A stretch of DNA of 29,209 nt, from NCBI GenBank assembly GCA_013115125.1, contig JABANN010000434.1, positions 1 to 29,209 on the forward strand, written 5' to 3'. Source of the stretch: Perkinsus olseni. Taxonomy: Eukaryota > Perkinsozoa > Perkinsida. Positions within the stretch are counted from its first letter, which is position 1, and each line of letters starts with the position of its first letter. The position numbers and the translations under genes are program-made. The notes under the pieces were generated by a model, which was not told where the DNA came from, did no database searches, and was given only the letters and a program-made list of their open reading frames with translations. Positions 18,263 through 26,935 of this stretch are shown piece by piece.

Positions 18263-21200
18263 TCATGGAACAGCAATTTCGAGATCCCGCAGGACCTGGC
18301 GAACGTCCGCATCCAACTCGCCGTCAGCCATCAAGCGGTCTCGCAAAGTGGTCAATAGCGTCTCTCGACGTACCTTGCCGGAGGGAAGAAGATCTCAAGG
18401 AATTCAGCGACTCATTTTATGCTACCGCCACGACCACAACCGAAATATTGCCCCTTCTAGCTTTGAGTGTTCCTGACAGTCTGGTCGCAGACTGGTAACA
18501 GTCGTTAAAGTACCATGAATCACCAACTTCCTAGTACTAAGGAATCGACTAACTCGAGTGGACGGGCGTATCCATCAACGTTCTCAACAGGCCAACCTCA
18601 GCCAGCTCCAGAGAAGTCGCTCCGAGCTCACCTTCAAACTCTTGCAACTCATGATAATTGAGTTCGCCAGCTGTCCATCAATTTCCTCCCCGAGCGACTC
18701 CAACGACCGCAGCAACTCCCCTACAGTCTGCCGAGCTCTACGCTTTGAGTACCCTGGTACACCTACCAATTTTGTATCTTCCTAGCTTCAAGCTAGGATA
18801 CGTTTCGCCGATAACTCACCATTGGAGCTATCAAGCCGACTCAGTCCCGCTATGCAGGAGAGAGCTTTTACGATATCCTCAGGATCTCTGCAGGCCGTCA
18901 CCTTGCTCGGCCCTGACACGAAGATACCCGATAAGACGACGGTATACAAGCCAGTAAGAGACGTATCTTTCCGACGTGTCAAAGCTATGCTTCAACCTTA
19001 GATACTCACCCAAGCACTGCGACAATATCTGCTCCTCCTGCTCCGTAGGCGCCGACCGAGAGGCCACTAAAGCAGCGAAGTACCACCGAACCGTCAAGCA
19101 TCACTCTGGTATTGCAAGCACACTGCCAGAAACTAGCCAAGCTATCTTAGGCGATCAATCTACGAGGTCGCAGGTTCGAGTCCCAGGCCCGGCATTTCTC
19201 CGACAGATAATTATCGTGTACTGTACAAATATTGTGAAGAGAGAAGCCCTGTGCCGCCAAGACATGCGCTCGTGCCGACTAATATCAACGCTGTCTCTCA
19301 GGCCCACACGAAGAATTCATACCACAACTCGCCCAACTATTCAGTAAATCCCGAGCGATTCCTCTACCATACCCGAACTCACTATGAGTGTAGAACTGCC
19401 CAACTGCAATTCCCTCACTCGCCGACAGCCACGGCATCGATTTCAGTGCTGCTGGATTGACGCACTGAGAGAAGACGAATCACCACATAACTGCCGAGCT
19501 CATTCCCTTCGCATAAATCAGTAAAAAATTTTGTTGATCTCTGACAAAAAACAAGGCTATCGATCGATGGGTTATAGGGACTCTATTATGAAGTCAATAA
19601 CACTCGAGAAGGATCACGAAAGCCACACTTATGAAGGTCTATCGCCATTCCGGTGCGTATCGCCTGCTTCGAAATATCCTAGGTAATCGGCCGCGGGTTC
19701 GAATCCCAGGTGGGAATCTTTGCGTTTCACGGTTTCATCGTGAAACGGTCGCAGATCCCTCTTAAGCAATGCGTTCATGAATCCCGAGCATACATAAAAA
19801 ACTTCTATATATAATGACTCCAATAACAATATCACTAGAGAAGGGTCACGAAAATCACAATTATGAAGGTCTATCGCCATTACGGTCTGCGTTTCCGGGG
19901 AACTGCGTACGGTGACTCGGCGGAGCGAAGATTTTTGGAGCACCTCACAGACGCGGTACGCGGTCTCGAATTGCAACAACTGTGGACTTGCAATATCAGT
20001 CGAGCAGCTCCTGCAACCTTACGAGTTCATTCAGCCGCTAAGGCGCACTATGACGACCGGAAAATGAACCAGGGAAGAGCACTTGTCAAGACTTCCCAAC
20101 TCGCAACCCCATCGCTTCCCATAATCATTCTCAACCAAGACCAGAGCCTACCAGTCGAACTCGGTCGATACCCGCGCTCGCCCGGGGATATGCAATTCTT
20201 GAGAAGCATTCGAGAAGTCGGGATAGATTTCTCGGTGACAGGCTCGGAACTGCCGTCGCCAACTGCACCTACAAGAGAATCATTTCGCGCGCCACAAAAT
20301 TAAGCCATCACACAGTCCGTAACACCTAACGATCTCAGACTATCCGATTTATCTCGCCGCTACCGTATCTTCCCGAGGCGAAGCGTGTAGGGCTACTTGC
20401 AGGTCCCCTATTGGATACAACCCCAAAGTTTCAAGCGTCGCTCTGAGACTGAAAATCGATTCCGGAATCACATTTGACGTGCTAAAGTGAATTCCTGAGT
20501 CGATTCTGAGTTTCAGAATTACTCTTTCAACGGGGCGCCAGACCCCAACTCGGAATGAATGCTGAGATCTCGAAAAGTCGGCTATTGCAAGATCATCCCG
20601 AGGACCATAGCAGCCCACCTCTATCAGCCGCTCCGTTAAGGAAGTCGCCTCGCCGTCGTTGAATCTGAAGCGATCGACCGGTGCTTCAGGAGAACCACAC
20701 AGCAACAGCGGTCCCGTACTGGCAAAGGAAATCAGCAATTCCTAAAAACCCGTGGCCGTTCAGCTGCAGCGGCTTGCCCGTTGAAAACAAATCTTCCAGG
20801 CGTTCATGGACTGCACGAACCATGTCATGGTCATGCTTAGCGAATGCCAGGTAGGACCAGCAGATCTGAGCGACTCGCTAGAATTCCCGATCGCTCGCCA
20901 TCGCCTTACAGCAGCAATGGCAGACGGCTGGGCGCTTTCCCGGAGTAAATTTTCGACCAAGAGTCGGGCCTTGAGTACTTCCATCTGAGGGAGAGGCCCT
21001 GATGTTAAGCGGCACGCCACGGGTCCTGACTGTCATTCGATAAGGCCTCTTCTAATGCAATTAATGTAAAATCAGACCGCCGTCTCCCACACTGTTGAAG
21101 ACGAGCGATGTTGGAACACCCCATGCTAGAGCATCACGTCACAGTGTTGAGTCGCCTTACGACTGGCTGGATGCGTACAGCGAATTGCGCAATAGTGGTC

Positions 21201-22019
21201 CATTCTTCCATAACGTAGAGCGACTATTGCACGCATACACAGAAGGTGCGACTCTGACTCGAAGCCTTTGTGGCCTAGTGTTCCCAAAGCCTTACAGCCT
21301 ATCATGGACAGTTTATTGTGGGTAAAAATTCGTCAGACAAGAAAGACAAACCGTGATATCAATCAGGCGCAGAAATATGGAAGGCAGGTCATCCGTATCA
21401 TAAAAACAACACAAAACCGGGAAAGCACCGTTCAAAGCCGAGGTGAAGCTATCAGAACAAGGAAGAGCGATGGGCTTATACTCACCGACACTTTCACGGC
21501 AGCAGTGATCAGCAAACAGCAAAGGCGACGCTCACCATGTGATCGTGATAAACCCCAACTTTCGAGAAGGCCGCCATCAAGACGCCGATCTCCGCTACTG
21601 TCAGACTCGATGACAACGACACCACGCGCGCAGCGAGTGTATCGAAGAAGTTGGCAGCCACGACGGTGACTGAGAACAGGCGAGGATGTAGCTGAGGGAG
21701 TCGGCAAGTAGCTCTCGAACAACGCACGCGTCACATAACGTAAGAATTGGCATCGAGAAGTTCCATGCGCGAACTACATGAAAGTCCACGCTTGGCACGG
21801 GAAAATTTTTCAGAAGCACTTGGGAAACCAAAGGGGTGATGGAGAAGCGTAGTTGAGTGAAAAAAGGCATGCATGATCGAGGAAGATCCGTGAATACGAT
21901 CCAACTATATTCACAGAGAGCATGTGAGAGATCAAGCCCACGTATCCGTAGCGCCCCGACTCACGCTGGCCTTTCTTGGCTCGGTCTTTCGCATCAGCAC
22001 TCAGCTCGTCATGGCCAAC
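18263..22019 (-). CDS. Helical-repeat protein, HPR/OPR-like, probable organellar RNA-binding protein (5' end unresolved)
   Basis: Exons, N to C: 22019-21965, 21669-21536, 20984-20910, 20865-20720, 20664-20364, 20268-20152, 19979-19911, 19464-19419, 19066-19010, 18912-18820, 18762-18632, 18373-18263. All phases agree, giving about 413 codons to TGA. It is built of helical pairs such as LTVAEIGVLMAAFSKVGVY, AICWSYLAFAKHDHDMVRAV, LSPRNLSRLLECFSRIAY and DPEDIVKALSCIAGLSRLD. The spacing and pattern recall FASTK/HPR/OPR-type proteins that handle organelle RNA in alveolates. I see no RAP domain at the C-terminus. A segment near 22670-22514 (DQIIIATCLATLAPVNST) probably belongs to a further upstream exon. 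The family call rests on pattern only. Confidence 0.55.
19140..19196 (+). pseudogene. tRNA-like relic, antisense in an intron
   Basis: GTCGCAGGTTCGAGTCCCAGG is a good T-arm/B-box, followed by CCCGGCATTT like an acceptor and terminator. A matching 5' acceptor strand is not found. It lies in intron 19067-19418 of the helical-repeat gene, on the opposite strand. Confidence 0.5.
19575..19890. repeat. Tandem duplication of about 235 bp containing a tRNA-like relic
   Basis: The block ending TTATGAAGGTCTATCGCCAT occurs at about 19575-19652 and again at about 19806-19884, with point differences and small indels. Between them, at 19690-19712 on the plus strand, is GCGGGTTCGAATCCCAGG, a T-arm/B-box-like sequence. 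Most of it is intron 19465-19910 of the helical-repeat gene. Confidence 0.65.
20269..20363 (-). other. Intron carrying the TTTCGTGGCGCG-type motif
   Basis: This 95-nt intron contains TTAATTTTGTGGCGCGCG at about 20284-20302. It is one of four copies in the window of a motif also seen in GNPAT intron 5255-5307, downstream of PEX5 at about 12072-12092, and near 25762-25785. Confidence 0.5.
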
Positions 22020-23472
22020 CTGCCAGAGATGATATCATTTCAATTCAGACTTTCGAGTCAAGAATCGTCAATTCAGCAGAGAATCAACTATTCCCAAGCC
22101 TTTCGCATGGCAACAGTAGCATTGTGTTTCTTAGAGGCGCGGGGCGGATTTTGGCGACCAGCTGACGGATCTTGTCTCAACGCAAGACCCCTTCCCTAGG
22201 AACCGCGAATCGGACCACGTGCTAGTCAGGTATACTTTCTTCTCTTCAAGAGATATCCTGCCCCACCCGTTGTAGAGAGTGAGACACGAATTAAGGAGAC
22301 AGACCAACTCTCGATAACGCTCAACACTTGCTGGGCGTCGGGGACACCGACTCAGGATAACTCTCGGAACACAAAGGCAGGTCTCCTCCTTGACGGCTCA
22401 GCCCACCGGCCTGGTTCTCTTTGGTATCCACCCTAACCGGTTCAGTATCAGGATGCATCTTAAGGTACTCAGAAATCTCAGAAATCTCGATGGAACTCAC
22501 ACAGGCGAGCTGGCCTAGATCACTTCCGAAATGCAGACCCCATCTGATCGTGAAACGTAGTTGCCGTTGGTTGTAGGTTGAGGCGTCGTTGGGAGCGGTG
22601 TCGTACTGTTGACGGGAGCCAACGTAGCTAGGCAGGTAGCAATGATGATCTGGTCGTTGTCAACACGGGTGGCTTGGAATCGTATCAGCCGAATGCATGT
22701 AAGATCTTCACGACGCGCCCGAGACAGAGAACAAAACAATCAACTGCTGGCGGCGGTGGTGAGGGCCACTAGGCCGACTCTACGAGTTCGGCTACAACAG
22801 TTGTCTCCGTTGCCAACGGGACCAGCGTAAAACCTTCTAGTGAGGCACGCCACCGAAAGGTGGCTGCCAGAACTACCGCTACGCAGTACGAATACTAGAT
22901 GGTACTGCAGTACAAGAATTCTCGTCAGTGCAAGTTGCCCATAGCAACAGACCTGCCTGTCCGATTTGTCGTGTCTCTCACCCATGACGTAGTACTCTCC
23001 TAAGAAATCTCCACCATGAGCCCCATGATGAGTTGCCCGATGGTTTAGCCCACGTCGTCAGAGGTCAACACCAGCCTGCCATGTGGGCTACCGTTCTCTC
23101 CTTTCTCAGCGGCCCAGAAGAAGACCTTCCTTCCCGCGTTCCGAACGAGTCCTTCGCAACTCACTGCAGAGGGTAGGTTTCTCAGCCTAGGAAAACGGCA
23201 GCTTTTCCACTATAATGATGGAACCATCGCGTCGGCAACCCAGTGTGGGCTACACCACCACAAAGTCCTCGGAGGACAGGTCGAGGTCAGGTCAGGTATC
23301 ACGACTTGCATGCACTTCACATAATGAGGCGATGCACGTCTTGTCGCCGACATACGACGCACACGCCAGAATCAGGCAGCTGGGTCAATATACAAAAATT
23401 GGCTGTTTTCAGGATTCGGCAAATCTCTCACTACAGCGCGAGAATTGCACTGCAAAAGACTGGCGCTGAATA
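22020..23472. other. Unresolved stretch: 5' part of the helical-repeat gene and spacer
   Basis: Apart from the possible exon near 22670-22514, nothing can be chained with confidence. A short inverted repeat, TAGCCCAC / GTGGGCTA, lies at about 23046-23090. Short ORFs occur on both strands without recognisable domains. Confidence 0.35.
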
Positions 23473-23972
23473 TCATGCCAAGTTCAACTCCTCGGAAAAA
23501 GCACGGGAAGCGCCTTTGATCGATCCGAGCAGAGATTCACTGCAACAGGCCAGCCACCTCACCAGTTTAGTCGCGGCTATGGCATGGTGTATCAGCTGAG
23601 CCTTGAAGCCATCTTTGGGCACTGACCGCCGCGGTCTCGCCGGATCGCGCTCATCAGACAGATCCCGGGTCAGTTTCAATAACGTCCTGAATAAAACATC
23701 TTCCATCACCACCACAAGCATCCACATGCAAGAACGAAGGAAGTTAAATCCTTCTGCACGATATTTCATAGCACACTCGACCGGACAGTTTTTCTGCAAG
23801 AAATGAGGAGCATTCCCAGAATCGCCCCGACATCCCATCGCCTCACCGAGCCCTGTTGGCTCCTTGCTTCTCAGCCATCGTTTTCAAAGCAACATCCCGG
23901 GTGGCAGACACCAACGAGGTCACAGCAGTCTCTGATCCGGTGCTGGCCGTACAGAAGGTTCGGCAAACTGTC
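23473..23972 (-). CDS. Unrecognised short gene, 3' part (three exons)
   Basis: Exons 23972-23847, 23686-23563 and 23490-23473 join in phase to a TGA. The peptide includes TSLVSATRDVALKTMAEKQG, then TLLKLTRDLSDERD and PKDGFKAQLIHHAIAATKL, ending ELNLA. It is helical, charged and lacks membrane segments. The acceptor of the last 18-nt exon (ttttccgag) is acceptable. The 5' exon is not found; ATG at about 24099 is one candidate. Function unknown. Confidence 0.45.
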
Positions 23973-24262
23973 CTGGTGTGCATGCAAAAATTGAACTACA
24001 GTGCATTGAACCCGAGGCCGACACCCCATCCTGGCATCAGAGGCTCAACTCCGAGCCTGTGAGCTCTGCTGATCAGCAGCATAACCGCTTAAGATGAGCA
24101 TGGCCCGACCTCGGAAAAACGCAACACCCACGAAGCAGCAAAACTAGGTGCAGCCCAATGGTGATCGCCATTATTCATGTACTAATACTACAACCATATA
24201 GCGGACTACTTTTCCAGCATCTCCCAAAGTGACAAGAAAAATGAAATTCAATTTAACCTACC

Positions 24263-25042
24263 CTACGACTCTTCAGCTGCATTTTGACGACCTTCCACAA
24301 ACTCATGCAACGCCTTCCGCCAAATTCTAATTTCAGCATCAAACGTTCTCTTGCTGACCCTCTTAGAAGCATCCGGTGTGACGGGATGCACTCCCGGCCT
24401 CCTGTTCGACGGTGACACCTCCACTCGGTATTTTTCATACTGCTGCGTGGCTTTTCCGATCTCCACCTGCCTCTCACGAAGTATCTTACGTCGCTCCCAG
24501 CACTTCTCAGAATCCTCCCCACCAGAGCCGCTAGAGCTCGAAGATTCTCTTCCCTTCATCAGCTCCGCTATCCCGCCCTTCGTAACCTTCTCTGCCGGAC
24601 TCGGCGAGGGCGCTTCTCCCTCCACAGCCTCGCTCGACTGTCCCAAACCGCTGAATATTGGGTCGACTTTCGCGTCCGGAAACGCTGTCGGTCCAGAAAC
24701 TCGTCTAATTTTATTTTGCCCATCATCATCATTCTCATCAAGATTCCTCTTCCTAGTCGCCTCGCCCACCCCAGGCAATTCAAAGCGCGACTGAATCGTC
24801 TTCGAATCTTCCGGGAGAATCAGTCCATGCCCGTCCATGAGGAAACCGAATCCCGGCGGTCTGCTCCCAGGATCCGCCTCAGCCGACATCATCCGTCTCA
24901 GCCGCGAGGCGAGCTTAGATACTCCCTCAGCTTGATGGGCATAGGTGTGCTCGCTGGCCAGGCCCTCCGGAACGAAGGAGTCTTCCTCCTCCGCCGAGAT
25001 CGCCGCCCAACTTAGCTTTCCGGGAGGATTTGAAGTCGTCAT
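24263..25042 (-). CDS. SLBP: Histone RNA hairpin-binding protein (SLBP), single exon, 259 aa
   Basis: Binds the 3' stem-loop of replication-dependent histone mRNAs and directs their 3' processing, export and translation. The RNA-binding domain occupies about residues 188-248: ILRERQVEIGKATQQYEKY, then RRPGVHPVTPDASKR and TFDAEIRIWRKALHEF, matching the family signature (GK..Y..Y, HP.TP, W...LH). Residues 1-187 are acidic, Ser-rich and probably disordered, with a KRKR-like basic patch near 97-115. Only about 10 residues follow the domain before TAG, a very short C-terminus. The ATG at 25042 opens the frame, and total length is near the human 270 residues. It is the longest uninterrupted ORF here, unusual among intron-rich neighbours. 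Confidence 0.92.
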   Translation of the reverse strand: MTTSNPPGKLSWAAISAEEEDSFVPEGLASEHTYAHQAEGVSKLASRLRRMMSAEADPGSRPPGFGFLMDGHGLILPEDSKTIQSRFELPGVGEATRKRNLDENDDDGQNKIRRVSGPTAFPDAKVDPIFSGLGQSSEAVEGEAPSPSPAEKVTKGGIAELMKGRESSSSSGSGGEDSEKCWERRKILRERQVEIGKATQQYEKYRVEVSPSNRRPGVHPVTPDASKRVSKRTFDAEIRIWRKALHEFVEGRQNAAEES

Positions 25043-25811
25043 ATTACAAATGAGCCTACCATTCGCCAGGACAATCGACGATAGCGGAAAGCAATTTTTG
25101 AGGAGCTTCGAGCCGCAAACGCTAATCGACAGTTTTAGCCCTCGACATTGCTGGTTGCCGTTGAGCCTTATGACGTTAAATGCTTAGAAACTTATTCATA
25201 CCGGAGTCAAGATACCGTTGAAGCTAGAGGGATAGCTAGTTGTGTTACAGGGGATGTGCAACCACAGGTAGACCGTGACGACGATAATGAACCAATCTCT
25301 ACAATTTCCATTGTGTCCTTGTCAAAAGCCTTCAATGACCTTAATGACAGTGACTCATCACCATTCTCATGAATACTGTCAACGAGGCCTCTCCGAACGA
25401 GACCGCGTCTAGACTCCGATAGTCTCCCCAGTATCTACCATTTCACCCATAACTCGAGACATTCTAGTGGACAACACCCTTCGAACGACGAATGGCTGAC
25501 TGATAGCAGGCTAACGACGTTAGCAAGAAGACGCATCTCTCGTCAGTGCCGTGCGACACAGTCACCCACCCCAACCCGCCCAAGGCACGTCCCCGATTTC
25601 TAAACTGCCACACAACTCTGCCATTGTTCCTGCTAAAATCGGCGATAGAAAAAATGAGCACCTCGCTGAAAGAAGCCTCTCGCCAAAATCAAATAATACA
25701 GTTTACGAAAAAAATACAACTTGGCCGATGAAAACAGGAACCTATACGTGCGAAAAGCCACCGTCACGCGCCACGAAATTCCTCTGTGCTGATATCAACT
25801 CACCGGGGAAG
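25043..25811. other. Spacer upstream of SLBP
   Basis: It presumably includes the SLBP 5' region. No exon chain can be supported. One copy of the TTTCGTGGCGCG-type motif lies at about 25762-25785, within what could be an intron (gtgagt near 25801 to tatag near 25743). Confidence 0.4.
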
Positions 25812-25994
25812 TCACATGTGCATGAGGGCAGCGACTAGCAAATCTTCGACGGTTTGCAACTTCTTGTCTCGCTCGTATGTCTCAACTTGAACGTCTTCAA
25901 CATCATCGTCCGCGTCACTTGAGTGTGCCGACGTATCTTTTTTCCCGTCAACTTCACGCTCCGAGCTTGGATACACATCTCCCCCACTGACCAC
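25812..25994 (-). CDS. Acidic C-terminal exon of an unrecognised gene
   Basis: A good acceptor (gaactgtcag) opens a 61-codon exon ending in TGA. The peptide is very acidic (SSDADDDVEDVQVE) and ends VEDLLVAALMHM. It may be the last exon of the gene resolved at 26936-28893, but the phase connection through 26.0-26.9 kb could not be made. Confidence 0.45.
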   Translation of the reverse strand: MVSGGDVYPSSEREVDGKKDTSAHSSDADDDVEDVQVETYERDKKLQTVEDLLVAALMHM

Positions 25995-26247
25995 CTGACA
26001 GTTCGGGATCATCACGAGTCATCTCAATGCAGAAAAAACATGCGCTACGCCTTCATCTTCACCTATAGTCAACCCCGGACAAGAGTGAAGAGAATTTCTT
26101 TCTCATCAACCTATCACCGAATTGTTGCAAAAGACAGCATCTTTGATCTAATATGGATACTCGGATGCTACTCGTGAAAAATATCTTTTATCCGCGGAAG
26201 TTCCACAACAGCTCGAACACAGCGGACCACGCGAAACATATTCTTAC

Positions 26248-26578
26248 CCGAGTGAGCACTCTATTGGCCAACTCTTCAACCTCATCTTTCCTTCCTTCCA
26301 ACTCCCGTCGTAATTCATACGGGACATCTGAGTGAGTACCCTCATCATCACCACCATAAAACGGAAGGTTCATAAGAAATCATAATCAAATACCCCCTCA
26401 CGGACAGAACGGATCGGCCGGAAACTCGGACACTGGGACTATCCATTCGACCGCCGTTGCTTTCGCGCTCATCAAGCGATCCAAACACAAAGTAGATTCG
26501 AGGAGGGCGGCAAAGCCATTCACGGAAATTTCCAATTTCATACTGTCAGACCAAACTCGCGTCCGTAGAGTTATCATA
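26248..26578 (-). CDS. Two candidate exons, frame ambiguous
   Basis: Segment 26578-26402 (acceptor gtctgacag, donor gtgagg) and segment about 26338-26248 (donor gtaaga) both look coding. In one frame they give LEISVNGFAALLESTLCLDR; in another combination they give YELRREL...EVEELANRVLTR. Both choices are open and phases do not discriminate, so I report location only. Confidence 0.3.
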
Positions 26579-26660
26579 GTAACCAATCAGCATCTTAGGC
26601 CTGCCCTACCCTCTGCCTAAGCGCTACTTTCTGTGCTAACTAAACTCGCCTGAACTTACC

Positions 26661-26725
26661 ACTCTCGAAACAAGATACATCGGTGCTAGTCTGACTAAGC
26701 CGGTTCTCGGCGTTGGACTCAAATT
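26661..26725. repeat. Dispersed repeat with D-arm-like core, copy 2
   Basis: This copy matches 6269-6334 over about 65 bases with short indels. The shared core is CTAGTCKGACTAAGCCGGT on the plus strand. A third, shorter copy lies at about 10914-10960. Confidence 0.65.
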
Positions 26726-26935
26726 TTGAGTTCGGATGAGAATACGAGAACGGGAGAGAATAAGGTTTTCGGCCGATTTTCTTATTCTCGAGAAATCTCA
26801 TCTCGCCAAAATGCCGGGGTATGACTCAAAACTCACACACACAATCACTTCAACGATCGAAAATGAAAACCAAATCCATATTTCTCGCCAGCCACGCAGT
26901 TTCCACCGTCTTCACAAGAGCCCCCTCCCGCTTAC

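Noticed and set aside
19863-20303. Plus-strand ORF of 146 codons
   Set aside because: It overlaps two phase-consistent minus-strand exons with helical-repeat character and begins inside a tandem repeat.
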